DNA of 64,000 nt from Thiopseudomonas sp. (GCA_023228985.1 JALOAC010000002.1:1-64000), one strand, 5' to 3'. Shown: positions 42,287 to 52,246, counted from the stretch's first letter. A program made the numbers and translations. The notes: generated from the letters alone by a model not told the origin.

Positions 42287-42667
42287 TTATTCCGCGCTGG
42301 TTGGTGCGAAACGTTCTTGTAGGTACTGAATAATATCATTGGACTCATACATCCAGCGCACTTCACCTGCTTCTTCAATGCGTAAGCACGGTACTTTGAC
42401 CCGGCCGCCCTGCTCAAGCAGTTCTTGACGGAACTGGCTATTATCAAGCGCGTCACGGCATTCAATATTTAAGTTTAAGGCATGCATAGCACGGCGCACT
42501 TTGACGCAAAATGGGCAGGCACGAAACTGATACAACGCCAACTGAGTAGTCTGCGCATCCACTGCGGCTTGCTGTTCAGCTGTTCGTTTTAACGCTTTAG
42601 GACGGGTCAACCAGTCTGCAAAAATAATCAGTTGCCCTAAGCCATTACGCAAAGCTTTAATAATCAT
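42287..42667 (-). CDS. Glutaredoxin/GST-N-domain protein
   Basis: 126 residues. An N-terminal hydrophobic helix (LGQLIIFADWL) is followed by a glutaredoxin-like fold with the CPFC redox motif (FRACPFCVKVRRAMHAL) and the cis-Pro GSH site RVKVPCLRI. Probably a membrane-associated thiol-disulfide enzyme; the substrate is unknown. It is convergent with the REP doublet and bioA. Confidence 0.85.
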   Translation of the reverse strand: MIIKALRNGLGQLIIFADWLTRPKALKRTAEQQAAVDAQTTQLALYQFRACPFCVKVRRAMHALNLNIECRDALDNSQFRQELLEQGGRVKVPCLRIEEAGEVRWMYESNDIIQYLQERFAPTSAE

Positions 42668-42790
42668 TTGAACCCCTTTAAATACATTTTATAAGTGACA
42701 ATCTTAGCAGATATTCAGCCAAAGCTTTGCAAGCCAGCCTAGCCCAGCGATAATCAGCAAGATTCCTCTAGTTGAGCACAAGCCAAGCCT
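42668..42790. other. Short divergent gap
   Basis: 123 bp separating the glutaredoxin gene from the DUF3820 gene; nothing beyond ordinary promoter-like AT stretches. Confidence 0.3.
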
Positions 42791-43009
42791 ATGCAGCCCG
42801 AGCACTTACAACATCTAGTCACCGTAAAAATGCCCTTTGGTAAATACCAAGGTCGGCTGATAGCTGATCTGCCCGGTGACTACCTAAACTGGTTTGCCCG
42901 CAAGGGGTTTCCTAACGGAAATATTGGCCAGTTACTGGCGCTGATGCCTGAAATTGATCATAACGGTCTTAGTGAATTGCTCACGCCCTTGCGTAACCAA
43001 AGCCGCTAA
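42791..43009 (+). CDS. DUF3820 family protein
   Basis: 72 residues. VTVKMPFGKYQGRLIADLP and YLNWFARKGFPNGNIGQLL match DUF3820, a small family often labelled a quorum-sensing-regulated virulence-factor-like protein. No function can be claimed. Its stop codon is part of the CTAA target site of the MITE that follows directly. Confidence 0.85.
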   Translation: MQPEHLQHLVTVKMPFGKYQGRLIADLPGDYLNWFARKGFPNGNIGQLLALMPEIDHNGLSELLTPLRNQSR

Positions 43010-43260
43010 GGAGCCTCTGAATAACGTTACCGAGGACGCTAGCACAAGGCGCAACGACCAACGGGGTAACAGCCAAAGGCTGACCCGAAGGGCGAGCGCT
43101 AGCGAGTCAAAACGTACGAAAAAGCGCAGTTTACACATAGTAAATGAGCATTTTATTCGCTTCGCTCCCCTTCGGGCCGTGCTAAAGCACGTTCAATCTA
43201 AAGATTGTGAGTACGTTTTTAACGCGGTGGTAGCTACGCAGGTAGTTATTAAGAGGCTTC
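43010..43260. mobile_element. 251-bp MITE with IS5-like CTAA target duplication
   Basis: The ends are inverted repeats, GGAGCCTCTGAATAAC (43010-43025) and GTTATTAAGAGGCTTC (43245-43260), matching at 14 of 16 positions. CTAA flanks both sides (43006-43009 and 43261-43264), a 4-bp target duplication of the kind made by IS5-group transposases. The interior has several palindromes and no transposase, so it is a non-autonomous derivative of an IS5-like element. Confidence 0.75.
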
Positions 43261-43270
43261 CTAAAATCAG

Positions 43271-45472
43271 TTACTGAGTTTTAACGCTTCCCTGTTTTGC
43301 ATAACTGCTGATGACCTCAGCGGCCAAGCTGCGTAAGGGGCGTAACTGCTGGCTAATTAACAGTAGCTGGGTTTGCAGTAGGCGCAGTGCGTCGTCGTCT
43401 TCCTCTGGCATATCACGTAAGCGATAGCACTGTTGCTGCTCATCCTCAGGCTGGATTTCTAAGGTTTGCAGCCCATCTAGCTGGCTGGCGATGTGCGCCA
43501 AACTGTCGGCTAATAGCTGGGCTTCACGGTTAAGTGATGGGTAATTTGGTGTGTCAGCAAGAGTTTCGCGGTGCGCACCCAACGCGGAAATGTAACCAAG
43601 CAAGGTATGTGATAGCAGTAAAAAGCGGAACCCTAAATCACTTTGCCGGCGAAAATGCCCAGGCTCTTTTAACATGTTAGACAGGCTGCCGGTTAGCGCA
43701 GCATCAGCATTGTGTGCATCGCGGCGGGCAATACGGTATTGCATGTCGTCTGTTTTCCCTTGGCTGTACTCCAGCATGATATGGCGCAAATACTGGCTGT
43801 TGGTCTGTAGTGTACGTGCCAGCGCCTTATGTAGCTGGCGGCCTTGCCAGTCGGGCAGAATAAAAAACACCGCCAATCCGGCAATCACGCTGCCTACAAT
43901 GGTGTCCAGAAAGCGTGGTAAAAACAGATCATAGCCATGGCCGATCTGATTAAAGCAAATGAGCATCATCAACGTCATAAAGGCGGTTGATGCGGTGAAC
44001 TGGCTGGTGCGCGTAGCAAAATAAGCTACTCCGGCCACGATGGCAAACAGCGCCTGCACCCATAAAATTGGGGCTAGCTGGAACAGCATCCAGCTTAATA
44101 TTAAGCCAAATACTGTGCCAATGATGCGCTGTACCAAGCGTTTGCGCGTGGCGCCATAGTGCGGTCGACAGACAAAAATCGTTGTCACCAGAATCCAGTA
44201 ACCCTGATCCGGTGCCAACCAATGCATAACCGCCAAGCCAGCACCCACCGCCACACCCATGCGTATTGCATGGCGAAAGATTGATGAATCTAAACTGATG
44301 TTCTGACTGATTCGCTCCCACACCTCTTTAAGGCTTTTCGGCTCGCGGTCAAAAATAGTTGTATCTTGACTCATCGCCAGTGCGTCGGGGTTTGCCGCTT
44401 CGCGTAGCAGTTGATCAAGAGTTGCAAGGTTGTTTGCCACTGCACGCAGCGAGCGCAATAACTCGCGCCACTCAGGGTTTTGCTGCTGGTGTAAATAAGC
44501 AATCGAGGCCTGCAGATCTTCCAGCGCTTGCGTATGCCCAGCACCGTAATCAAAGGAGTGGCGTAGTTCAATGGCCTTAGCCAAGGCTTTGCAGGCATCT
44601 CCCTGTTGGCGAATTAAACGCAAACAGCGAAACAATACGTCGCTATGGAAAAAAGATTCCGTGAGTTCTTGATAGGGCGAATGCGATGAGCTGGCGCGCT
44701 CGTGAATATCCTGTGCTAGGAAATACAGTTTTAGGTAACGACGGGTTTTTGCGCTGGTACGACTGCCGCTGACACGATGTAAGATAATGTCTTTGGTGTC
44801 ATTTAATGCTTCAACCACTTGCGCATTTTGTTGCGCAATATCCAAACGCAACCGCTCAACATCCAGATTGCGCAGCGGCTCAAATAATGCTGACTTGGCT
44901 TTTAAATAATCGCATTGACTGCGAAACAATCGCGCTAGGCTTTGTTGTAAAGGCTGCTGGGCAAACAAGGCATACCAGAGCACCGACAACACGCCATAAA
45001 GGGTCGCACCCGTTAATAATACCGGTGCGTATTGCCAAAATTGCGGATCGCTTTGGCTCTGATGCTCAAGGCCAATCATGGTATAAATTGCAAACGTCAG
45101 CGTGGCATAGGAAATCGAGGCAAAGCGGCTGCCAGCACTGCCAAGGACAATTAACACCACGCAGGTGAGCACCATGTACAGTGATAACCACGGAGTATAG
45201 GGATGCAGAGCTTCTACAGCGGTTGCTACCAGCAAAAAACACAGCAAGGTCACGCCGACCGCTAACGAGCGCCCCTGCCAGCTGTCATCAGTTTCGGCCA
45301 GCGCGCAGCCGATCACGCCCAGATACAAAGGGATTAACCAATCCGTGCGTTCGCTGTACCACACCCCGAGCGTGCATAGGCTTAGAGCAATAGAAAACCG
45401 CAGCCCCGGACCAAACTTCTCTAGAGCCCATAAGCGGCGTAATGAAAGTCGTAATGAAAACGACGACTGCAT
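43271..45472 (-). CDS. yccS: FUSC-family inner-membrane protein (YccS-like)
   Basis: 733 residues. Two sets of about six membrane helices (about 20-165 and 405-520) with a helical soluble domain between (about 180-385), the FUSC/YccS layout. Motifs include EKFGPGLRFSIALSL, ETDDSWQGRSLAVG and PDQGYWILVTTIFVCRP, RPHYGATRKRLVQRIIGT. The family resembles aromatic-acid efflux pumps (AaeB) but no substrate is known. The MITE lies directly behind its stop codon. Confidence 0.88.
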   Translation of the reverse strand: MQSSFSLRLSLRRLWALEKFGPGLRFSIALSLCTLGVWYSERTDWLIPLYLGVIGCALAETDDSWQGRSLAVGVTLLCFLLVATAVEALHPYTPWLSLYMVLTCVVLIVLGSAGSRFASISYATLTFAIYTMIGLEHQSQSDPQFWQYAPVLLTGATLYGVLSVLWYALFAQQPLQQSLARLFRSQCDYLKAKSALFEPLRNLDVERLRLDIAQQNAQVVEALNDTKDIILHRVSGSRTSAKTRRYLKLYFLAQDIHERASSSHSPYQELTESFFHSDVLFRCLRLIRQQGDACKALAKAIELRHSFDYGAGHTQALEDLQASIAYLHQQQNPEWRELLRSLRAVANNLATLDQLLREAANPDALAMSQDTTIFDREPKSLKEVWERISQNISLDSSIFRHAIRMGVAVGAGLAVMHWLAPDQGYWILVTTIFVCRPHYGATRKRLVQRIIGTVFGLILSWMLFQLAPILWVQALFAIVAGVAYFATRTSQFTASTAFMTLMMLICFNQIGHGYDLFLPRFLDTIVGSVIAGLAVFFILPDWQGRQLHKALARTLQTNSQYLRHIMLEYSQGKTDDMQYRIARRDAHNADAALTGSLSNMLKEPGHFRRQSDLGFRFLLLSHTLLGYISALGAHRETLADTPNYPSLNREAQLLADSLAHIASQLDGLQTLEIQPEDEQQQCYRLRDMPEEDDDALRLLQTQLLLISQQLRPLRSLAAEVISSYAKQGSVKTQ

Positions 45473-45698
45473 AGCTGTACCTGTTAGTTATTATTAAAGT
45501 TCTACTATCTTAGCCAAAGCGGCTGGGTATTACTTACCAACCTTTTAATAAGTACTTGTGCTTACGCCCTGTGCCGTTACGCGTGTTAGGCAAACTTACC
45601 TGCAGCACAGTAGGCGAGGTGTGTACATTATCGTGCTCACGACATTTGCTAATCCTGTACAATAACGCATTGATTTTAGGTAAAGCGGCTGTGTTTAG
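45473..45698. promoter_or_regulatory. Divergent promoter region yccS / gmhB
   Basis: 226 bp. GTACAAT around 45657, with TG before it, is a likely -10 for gmhB. No gene is visible. Confidence 0.35.
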
Positions 45699-46238
45699 AT
45701 GAAGCTAATTATTCTTGATCGTGACGGCGTCATTAATCTTGATTCTGATGACTATATAAAAACCCCAGCTGAGTGGATACCCATTGATGGCTCTATCGAA
45801 GCAATTGCGCGTTTATATAAGTCTGGCTGGACGGTAGCTGTAGCTACGAATCAGTCGGGATTAGCGCGAGGGTATTACGACAGTGCAACACTGGATGCCA
45901 TGCACGACAAGCTACGTGCTTTGCTGGCTGAGCAGCAAGCACAGATTGGTCTGATTGCTTATTGTCCACACGGCCCTGAGGATGACTGCCAGTGCCGAAA
46001 ACCTAAAACGGGACTGTTAGAGCAAATCAGTCAGCATTACCAGCAACCTCTAACAGGGACTTGGTTTGTCGGCGACAGCTTGCGAGACTTGCACGCGGCG
46101 GTGAGTATGCAAGCCGTGCCGGTATTAGTAAAGACTGGTAAGGGCGCACAGACAGTGCAGCAAGCATTGCCAGAAGGGACTTTGGTTTTTCAAAATTTAG
46201 CAGCAGCAGCAGATTATTTGCTTAAAAACACGCATTAA
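45699..46238 (+). CDS. gmhB: Heptose 1,7-bisphosphate phosphatase GmhB
   Basis: 179 residues. Removes the C7 phosphate in ADP-heptose synthesis for LPS. HAD motif I LDRDGVINLDS, motif II VATNQSGLARGY, the zinc loop CPHGPEDDCQCRKP and motif IV FVGDSLRDLHAA. Followed by plsC 10 bp later, as in Pseudomonas. Confidence 0.95.
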   Translation: MKLIILDRDGVINLDSDDYIKTPAEWIPIDGSIEAIARLYKSGWTVAVATNQSGLARGYYDSATLDAMHDKLRALLAEQQAQIGLIAYCPHGPEDDCQCRKPKTGLLEQISQHYQQPLTGTWFVGDSLRDLHAAVSMQAVPVLVKTGKGAQTVQQALPEGTLVFQNLAAAADYLLKNTH

Positions 46239-46248
46239 GGCATTCGTT

Positions 46249-47019
46249 ATGGTGATGTTTCAGGTTTTTAGAAATTTATTATTTTACTTTATCCTCGCTT
46301 GGGTCACGCTGGCTTGGTGTATCCCATCTGTTTTATTTGGACTGTTTTTTCCCTATAAAGTGCGTTACCGATTGATAGCTGTTGCATGGGGACGCACCAC
46401 TATATGGCTGGCTAAATATATTCTAGGTGTTAATTACCGTGTAACGGGGATTGAAAATATTCCGGCGCAGCCCTGTGTGATTTTGGCTAAGCACCAGAGT
46501 GCCTGGGAAACATTTTTTATCTCATCGCATTTTTATCCATTAAGCCAAGTGCTCAAGCGTGAGTTATTAAAAATCCCCGTATTTGGTTGGACGCTGGCCA
46601 TGGTAAGACCTATTGCTTTGGACCGCTCACAACCCAAACAAGCGTTAAAGCAGCTTGCTCAGCAAGGCCATGAGCGTCTTAAACAGGGTAACTGGATAAT
46701 GATATTTCCAGAAGGAACTAGGGTTCCTCCCGGCAAAATGGGTAAGTTTTCACGCGGGGGGGCGTCGCTGGCTGTTAATGCAGGCTTACCGGTTTTACCC
46801 ATTGCGCATAATGCAGGTCATTTTTGGCCCAAAGCAGGTTGGCATAAAATCCCAGGCACTATTGATGTGGTCATCGGACCGACCATGCATGCAGAAGGGA
46901 CAGATTCGCGTGCGATTGCTGAGCTTAATCAGCGTGCTTTTGAATGGATTACACAAGCGCAACGCGATATAGGCTCGTTGGATGATGAGGCTTGGCAAGA
47001 ATACTTAGATAAGCGCTAA
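46249..47019 (+). CDS. plsC: 1-acyl-sn-glycerol-3-phosphate acyltransferase
   Basis: 256 residues. N-terminal membrane helix, then the acyltransferase motifs AKHQSAWETFF (H-x4-E form), FPEGTRVPPG and a PxxP-like LPVLPIAHNAG. Transfers a fatty acyl group to lysophosphatidic acid to form phosphatidate. Second gene of the gmhB-plsC pair. Two or more paralogues occur in pseudomonads, so the exact substrate chain is uncertain. Confidence 0.9.
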   Translation: MVMFQVFRNLLFYFILAWVTLAWCIPSVLFGLFFPYKVRYRLIAVAWGRTTIWLAKYILGVNYRVTGIENIPAQPCVILAKHQSAWETFFISSHFYPLSQVLKRELLKIPVFGWTLAMVRPIALDRSQPKQALKQLAQQGHERLKQGNWIMIFPEGTRVPPGKMGKFSRGGASLAVNAGLPVLPIAHNAGHFWPKAGWHKIPGTIDVVIGPTMHAEGTDSRAIAELNQRAFEWITQAQRDIGSLDDEAWQEYLDKR

Positions 47020-47111
47020 AAACAATGCCTCAAGCCACTAGTATAAAGTAGGGCATTACAGACCTAATAAATAGGCGTAACTTGTTGGTTGTATAGAAGT
47101 TTGGGGGAAAT

Positions 47112-47579
47112 ATGACCAGTAAAAGCTTATTGATTGTTGCACACGCGCCGTCGGGAAATACCGATTTGATGGTAAAAGCCATTTGCACAGGTGCACGTGA
47201 AGCCCAGATAGACCGATTAATTGTCAGGCGACAAGCCGCCCTAAGTACTACTGCGCAAGATGTATTAAGTGCCGATGGGGTTATCTTGTTTACCCCAGAA
47301 AACTTGGGTTACATGAGTGGCGCCATGAAGGACTTTTTTGATCGAATTTATTACCCAGTACTCGAACAAAAGCAGGGCTTGCCTTGTGCTGTAGTTATAC
47401 GTGCAGGGCATGACGGTACGGGTACGCAAAAGGCTATCGAGAGTATCTTGACTGGTTTGCGCTGGAAACAAGCGCAAGAGCCTTTGCTCTGTCGTGGTGT
47501 TTGGCAGGATGGCTTTATTCAGTCATGTGAGGACTTAGGTAAAACCATTGCTGTTGGTATTGATGCTGGTATTTTCTAA
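47112..47579 (+). CDS. Flavodoxin-like FMN protein
   Basis: 155 residues. LIVAHAPSGNTDLM is the FMN phosphate loop (compare S/T-G-N-T), FTPENLGYMSGAMKDFFDRI the WrbA/NAD(P)H-oxidoreductase-type loop. Probably an NAD(P)H-dependent quinone or FMN reductase; substrate unknown. Confidence 0.8.
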   Translation: MTSKSLLIVAHAPSGNTDLMVKAICTGAREAQIDRLIVRRQAALSTTAQDVLSADGVILFTPENLGYMSGAMKDFFDRIYYPVLEQKQGLPCAVVIRAGHDGTGTQKAIESILTGLRWKQAQEPLLCRGVWQDGFIQSCEDLGKTIAVGIDAGIF

Positions 47580-47613
47580 GCAGCCTGATAAAAGCCAAGC
47601 TTGGTTTTAGATA

Positions 47614-47636
47614 GTGCGGGCTTTACTAGCCCGCAC
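47614..47636. terminator. Hairpin between convergent flavodoxin and rhlE genes
   Basis: GTGCGGGCT (47614-47622) pairs with AGCCCGCAC (47628-47636). A second hairpin around CCAAGCTTGG near 47594-47603 has A/T flanks. Together they would separate the two convergent transcripts. Confidence 0.55.
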
Positions 47637-47645
47637 CCTCAAGGG

Positions 47646-49475
47646 TTAAGGTTTGCTGCCGAGTAATGCCGGACGCTCACGTCTAGAGTTACTACGCGCA
47701 TCGAGCTGATCAAGTTGTTCAAGGCTAGGCAGTCGCTCACCTTTACGAATAATCAAAGGTGTATTACCTGCAGCCCGCTCACGCTCTCGTTCGCGCTCTA
47801 CCGCAACATAAGCTGGTGTTGGATCAGCACCGACGAATAATGCAGAATCCTGTGAGCGACGACCTTTAGTTTGGCCACGACCTGTGCTTGGCTTACTACC
47901 GCGTGAAGGAGCCTGGCTTCTGGTATTTCTAGGCGCACCCGGATTACTGGTTCTATTTTGGTTAGCACCTTGGCGCGGCCTATTGCCGTCTTTATTTTGA
48001 TAAGGACTGACGTAATCTACGCTATTGCCGAAGTTATCGATGGCGTCATCTAAAAACACGTCAGGCGCACGATCAGTCGGCAGTTTAGGCCCTGCGGCGC
48101 GTCTTGTGTTGGGTCTGCGTGTTTGTGTTGGACGTGCTGTGTCCTTCGCCGTTTCGTCAGGCTTTGCTTGGCGCTGAGGTGTTCTTGCTGTTCTTGGTTG
48201 TTTTTCCGTTGCCGTTTTATCTTCGCTGCTGCGACTACGTGGATTGCGAGTATTACGGGTTTTGCTTGGCTGCTGTCTAGGTTGGTCAGCTTGATTAGCA
48301 GAACCACGGCTTATTTCAGCTACAACACTGCTAAGGTCAAAACCTAGGTAATCACCTTCGGGAAGGTCTTGCTGTGTCATTTGCTCAATGCTTTTTAGCA
48401 GGCGCAGTTCGCTGGGTGCAACCAATGAAATGGCTTCACCAGCACGACCCGCGCGACCGGTACGACCAATACGGTGCACATAGTCTTCGCCGATGGTGGG
48501 CAACTCATAGTTGACTACATAGGGAAGCTCATCAATATCTAAACCGCGGGCGGCAATATCGGTGGCTACCAGTACACGGACCTGATTTCCTTTAAATTCT
48601 TCCAGCGCTTTAGTGCGTGCATTTTGGCTTTTATTGCCGTGAATGGCTGCCGCAGGAAGACCGTTTTTAGTCAAGTATTCAGCCAGACGGTTAGCGCCGT
48701 GCTTAGTGCGGGTAAATACCAGCACTTGTTCCCACGCACCCGCAGTGATTAGGTGGGCTAAAAGCGCACGCTTATAAGGAGCGGTGATGCGGAAAAAACT
48801 CTGCTTGATACGCTCAACAGTTGTGTTGCGTGGGGTTACTTCAATGCGTAACGGGTTATGCAATAAACGGTTAGTTAACGCGATTATGTCATTGGAGAAG
48901 GTTGCAGAATAAAGCAGGTTCTGTCGCTGCTGTGGTAGCAACTTAAGGATTTTCTTCACGTCATGAATAAAGCCCATATCCAGCATACGGTCAGCTTCAT
49001 CGAGCACCAAAGTATCTACCTCGGCTAAATCGACGGCATTCTGACCAATTAGATCGAGTAACCGACCCGGGCATGCAACTAGTACATCGATGCCTTTGCT
49101 CAGAGTGCGGATTTGTTGAGCAGCGCCAACACCACCATAAACACAGGCGCTAGTTAGTGGTAGCTCGCGGGCGTAAAGATTAAAGCTTTCATGTACTTGC
49201 GCAGCGAGTTCACGTGTGGGGGTAAGTACCAGTACACGGACTTGCTTACCCTTCAGCGGAATCCGCTTTGAATCGGGTTGAGCGTAAAGTTTTTGTAGTA
49301 TTGGCAAGGCAAAGCTTGCTGTTTTACCCGTTCCGGTTTGAGCGGCAACCATCAAGTCTTTATCTTGTAAGGCCGCTGGAATTGCTTGTTGTTGAACGGG
49401 GGTGGGTTCTGTATAGCCTGCTGCGTGTACAGCGTTGACTAAAGCCTGAGATAAACCTAAGGCGGAAAATGACAT
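47646..49475 (-). CDS. rhlE: DEAD-box RNA helicase, RhlE type
   Basis: 609 residues. Helicase core about 1-380: Q motif [15 protein letters not shown], Walker [23 protein letters not shown] (VLDEADRML), SAT, and [13 protein letters not shown]. The last 220 residues are low-complexity and basic (runs of Arg/Pro/Thr/Gln), the disordered RNA-binding tail of long RhlE proteins. It unwinds rRNA/mRNA duplexes, often in the cold. A hairpin (49490-49506) lies just before its Shine-Dalgarno AGGAAG. Confidence 0.93.
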   Translation of the reverse strand: MSFSALGLSQALVNAVHAAGYTEPTPVQQQAIPAALQDKDLMVAAQTGTGKTASFALPILQKLYAQPDSKRIPLKGKQVRVLVLTPTRELAAQVHESFNLYARELPLTSACVYGGVGAAQQIRTLSKGIDVLVACPGRLLDLIGQNAVDLAEVDTLVLDEADRMLDMGFIHDVKKILKLLPQQRQNLLYSATFSNDIIALTNRLLHNPLRIEVTPRNTTVERIKQSFFRITAPYKRALLAHLITAGAWEQVLVFTRTKHGANRLAEYLTKNGLPAAAIHGNKSQNARTKALEEFKGNQVRVLVATDIAARGLDIDELPYVVNYELPTIGEDYVHRIGRTGRAGRAGEAISLVAPSELRLLKSIEQMTQQDLPEGDYLGFDLSSVVAEISRGSANQADQPRQQPSKTRNTRNPRSRSSEDKTATEKQPRTARTPQRQAKPDETAKDTARPTQTRRPNTRRAAGPKLPTDRAPDVFLDDAIDNFGNSVDYVSPYQNKDGNRPRQGANQNRTSNPGAPRNTRSQAPSRGSKPSTGRGQTKGRRSQDSALFVGADPTPAYVAVERERERERAAGNTPLIIRKGERLPSLEQLDQLDARSNSRRERPALLGSKP

Positions 49476-49774
49476 CTAGTCTTCCTACTGTCGGCGACCC
49501 GCCGACTTTGGGGCGCATATTTAATAGCATGTTCGACGGTGTAGTACACCCCGTTTAGTCGCTCTACCCTGCGCAAGGTAAAGAGCTATACGGCAGTCGT
49601 ATGCAGAATTTGGTACTTCAGCGGTCAAGAAAATTTATGCTACCCAGACTGCAACAGCACATAAGCACTTGGTTGCTATCACTAGTTAGACTGGAACTTG
49701 CCATATTATCGAGGCGCGTTGTCTCAAGCTGAGCTGTGCATAATAAATTTGCGCAGCTCAGAGTATTGCCGTCC
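49476..49774 (-). promoter_or_regulatory. Leader of rhlE and terminator of metF
   Basis: 299-bp gap without a gene. GTCGGCG (49490-49496) pairs with CGCCGAC (49500-49506) just upstream of the rhlE ribosome-binding site and may restrict its translation. CTGAGCTGTGC (49729-49739) pairs with GCGCAGCTCAG (49751-49761), 14 bp before the metF 3' end, which would terminate the ahcY-metF message. Confidence 0.45.
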
Positions 49775-50620
49775 TTAGTTTTTTCTTAGCTGAAGATTAT
49801 CCCAAATCGCTAAGCTCGGTTCCGCTTGGTTTAGCGTATAAAAATGCAAACCAGGAGCACCACCAGCCAGTAGTTGTTCACACATCTGTGTAATGACTTC
49901 TGTGCCGAAAGCTTGAATGCTGTTTGCATCATCGCCGTAAGCTTCTAATTGCTTGCGAATCCAGCGTGGGATTTCTGCACCGCATGCGTCCGAGAAGCGT
50001 GCCAACTTACTGTAGTTGGTGATTGGCATAATGCCGGGCACGATTGGGATATCAACGCCTAGTCTACGCACTCTTTCAACAAAATAAAAGTAGCAATCTG
50101 CATTAAAGAAATATTGCGTGATAGCGCTGTCGGCTCCAGCTTCGACTTTTTGCACAAAATTTTGCAAATCCATTTCGAAATTACGTGCCTGCGGATGCAT
50201 TTCTGGGTAAGCAGCCACTTCGATATAAAAGTGGTCACCTGTTTCTTGGCGGATAAACTCAACCAACTCATTGGCATAGCGTAGTTCACCTTCGGCCATA
50301 CCCATGCCTGAGGGTAAGTCGCCGCGTAGCGCGACAATACGGTTAATACCGGCCTCTTTATAAGCCTGCAGTAGTTCACGCAAATCGGTTTTACTGTCAC
50401 CTACACAGGACATGTGTGGTGCGGCTGGGACTTGTGTTTCGCTGTTGAGTTGCAGCACGGTGTTGAGGGTGCGGTCGCGGGTTGAGCCGCCAGCACCGTA
50501 AGTGCAAGAGAAAAAACCGGGCTGGTAGGTGGCGAGCTTTTTCGCCGTAAGCATGAGCTTTTCGTGACCGGCATCGGTTTTAGTGGGGAAAAACTCAAAA
50601 CTAATACGTTGGCTGTTCAT
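49775..50620 (-). CDS. metF: Methylenetetrahydrofolate reductase MetF
   Basis: 281 residues from ATG 50620 (MNSQRISFEFFPTK); a TTG two codons upstream is also open. Reduces methylene-THF to methyl-THF for methionine synthesis. RISFEFFPTKTDAG, TYGAGGSTRDRT (FAD), ALRGDLPSGMG and ITQYFFNADCYF are diagnostic. Second gene behind ahcY, so both are likely controlled by the SAH riboswitch. Confidence 0.93.
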   Translation of the reverse strand: MNSQRISFEFFPTKTDAGHEKLMLTAKKLATYQPGFFSCTYGAGGSTRDRTLNTVLQLNSETQVPAAPHMSCVGDSKTDLRELLQAYKEAGINRIVALRGDLPSGMGMAEGELRYANELVEFIRQETGDHFYIEVAAYPEMHPQARNFEMDLQNFVQKVEAGADSAITQYFFNADCYFYFVERVRRLGVDIPIVPGIMPITNYSKLARFSDACGAEIPRWIRKQLEAYGDDANSIQAFGTEVITQMCEQLLAGGAPGLHFYTLNQAEPSLAIWDNLQLRKN

Positions 50621-50659
50621 GTTCAATTCTTAAAGTCCTACTTGCGGGCTTGGCGGCGC

Positions 50660-50694
50660 TGTTCGGCGCAGGAGAGTTAGTAATGCGCCGAACA
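50660..50694 (-). other. Perfect stem-loop between ahcY and metF
   Basis: TGTTCGGCGCA (50660-50670) and TGCGCCGAACA (50684-50694) form an 11-bp perfect stem with a 13-base loop. No U-run follows on the coding strand, so it is more likely an mRNA processing or stability element than a terminator. Confidence 0.5.
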
Positions 50695-50711
50695 ATCACA
50701 CAGGCCTTGAA

Positions 50712-52112
50712 TTAATAACGATAGGTGTCTGGCTTATATGGGCCTTCAGCCGCTACGCCGATATAGTCAGCCTGTGCCGGGGTAAGCTGGGTGATGACGC
50801 CACCAAAACCTTTAACCATCTCTAGGGCTACTTCCTCGTCGAGTTTTTTCGGCAAGACCTCAACGGTTAATGCGGCCTGCTTTTGCTCAGGGCTTAACTG
50901 GGCAAACTTGCGCTCAAACAGGTGCATTTGCGCCAATACTTGGTTGGCAAAGGAGCCATCCATAATCCGACTTGGGTGACCGGTCGCATTACCAAGGTTC
51001 ACCAAACGGCCTTCGGCGAGCAAAATCAAATAGTCGTCGTTGCGCGGATCAAAGTTGCCAGCACCGGTACGGTGAATTTTATGGACTTGCGGCTTCACTT
51101 CTTCCCACGCCCAGTTTTTGCGCATGAAGGCCGTGTCGATTTCGTTGTCGAAGTGACCAATGTTACACACCACTGCACGCTTTTTCAGGGCTTTGAGCAT
51201 AGGCGCATCACAGACATTAACGTTACCGGTGGTGGTCACAATCAGGTCGATTTTTCCCAGCAGTTGCGTGTCGATACCGGCATCAGTGCCGGTGTTAACA
51301 CCATCAATGTAAGGGGAGACCAGCTCGAAACCGTCCATGCAGGCTTGCATGGCGCAGATGGGGTCCACTTCGGTGACTTTAACAATCATGCCTTCTTGGT
51401 TCAGTGATTGTGCGGAGCCTTTGCCCACATCACCGTAACCGATAACCAAAGCTTGTTTGCCGGATAACAGGTGATCAGTGCCGCGCTTGATGGCGTCGTT
51501 GAGGCTGTGACGGCAACCGTATTTGTTGTCGTTTTTACTTTTAGTGACCGAGTCGTTGACGTTAATTGCTGGCACTTTCAAGGTGCCTTTTTTCAGCATT
51601 TCCAGCAAACGGTGTACGCCCGTGGTGGTTTCCTCGGTGACGCCGTGAACATTGTCCAGCACCTGTGGGAAACGCTCATGCAGGATGGCTGTGAGGTCAC
51701 CGCCGTCATCGAGCACCATATTGGCATCCCAAGGTTGGCCATCTTTGAGGATGGTTTGCTCGATGCACCACACGTATTCTTCTTCGGTTTCGCCTTTCCA
51801 CGCAAACACCGGAATACCAGCAGCAGCAATGGCCGCGGCGGCTTGGTCTTGGGTGGAGAAAATATTACAGCTGGACCAGCGTACTTCAGCACCCAGCTCA
51901 ATCAGGGTTTCAATCAGTACCGCAGTCTGGATGGTCATGTGGATACAGCCCAGAATCTTGGCGCCTTTAAGCGGCTGTTCGCCCGCGTACTTGTGGCGCA
52001 AGCCCATTAAGGCAGGCATTTCTGATTCGGCGATAATGATTTCGCGGCGGCCCCAGTCGGCCAGGCTGATGTCAGCCACTTTATAATCGGTAAAACCGTT
52101 TGTAGCGCTCAT
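50712..52112 (-). CDS. ahcY: S-adenosylhomocysteine hydrolase AhcY
   Basis: 466 residues. Splits S-adenosylhomocysteine to adenosine and homocysteine, with bound [39 protein letters not shown] (catalytic Lys/Asp), [16 protein letters not shown] (NAD) and [17 protein letters not shown], with C-terminal [10 protein letters not shown]. First gene of the ahcY-metF unit; the SAH riboswitch lies in its leader, so the enzyme is induced by its own substrate. Confidence 0.97.
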   Translation of the reverse strand: MSATNGFTDYKVADISLADWGRREIIIAESEMPALMGLRHKYAGEQPLKGAKILGCIHMTIQTAVLIETLIELGAEVRWSSCNIFSTQDQAAAAIAAAGIPVFAWKGETEEEYVWCIEQTILKDGQPWDANMVLDDGGDLTAILHERFPQVLDNVHGVTEETTTGVHRLLEMLKKGTLKVPAINVNDSVTKSKNDNKYGCRHSLNDAIKRGTDHLLSGKQALVIGYGDVGKGSAQSLNQEGMIVKVTEVDPICAMQACMDGFELVSPYIDGVNTGTDAGIDTQLLGKIDLIVTTTGNVNVCDAPMLKALKKRAVVCNIGHFDNEIDTAFMRKNWAWEEVKPQVHKIHRTGAGNFDPRNDDYLILLAEGRLVNLGNATGHPSRIMDGSFANQVLAQMHLFERKFAQLSPEQKQAALTVEVLPKKLDEEVALEMVKGFGGVITQLTPAQADYIGVAAEGPYKPDTYRY

Positions 52113-52122
52113 ATAGAGATCT

Positions 52123-52144
52123 CCATTCGTTTAAATTCGAATGG
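52123..52144 (-). promoter_or_regulatory. Anti-Shine-Dalgarno hairpin downstream of the riboswitch
   Basis: In the mRNA CCATTCG (complement of 52138-52144) pairs with CGAATGG (complement of 52123-52129), which contains part of the GGAG ribosome-binding site of ahcY. This helix directly follows the riboswitch core and would be the expression platform. Confidence 0.6.
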
Positions 52145-52228
52145 GCGCCGTTGTCACAGAGGTGCAGCAGAGCTGCTTGGGAAATCAGTGCGAGCCTGAC
52201 AGAGAACCTGCTGCAGCGCCCCTCACAC
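52141..52228 (-). promoter_or_regulatory. S-adenosylhomocysteine (SAH) riboswitch
   Basis: On the minus strand the leader reads GTGAGGGGCGCTGCA, then CAGGCTCGCAC, and finally ACAACGGCGCCCA, the three conserved blocks of the SAH riboswitch in the right order and spacing. GGGCGC pairs with GCGCCC as P1, and the remaining blocks form P2 and the pseudoknot. Known members sit before ahcY and turn expression on when SAH accumulates. Confidence 0.92.
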
Positions 52229-52246
52229 TGATTAAAATGCGCACAG

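Noticed and set aside
42954..43277. 107-residue ORF crossing the MITE
   Set aside because: It begins inside the DUF3820 gene and passes through the inverted repeats; composition is not protein-like.
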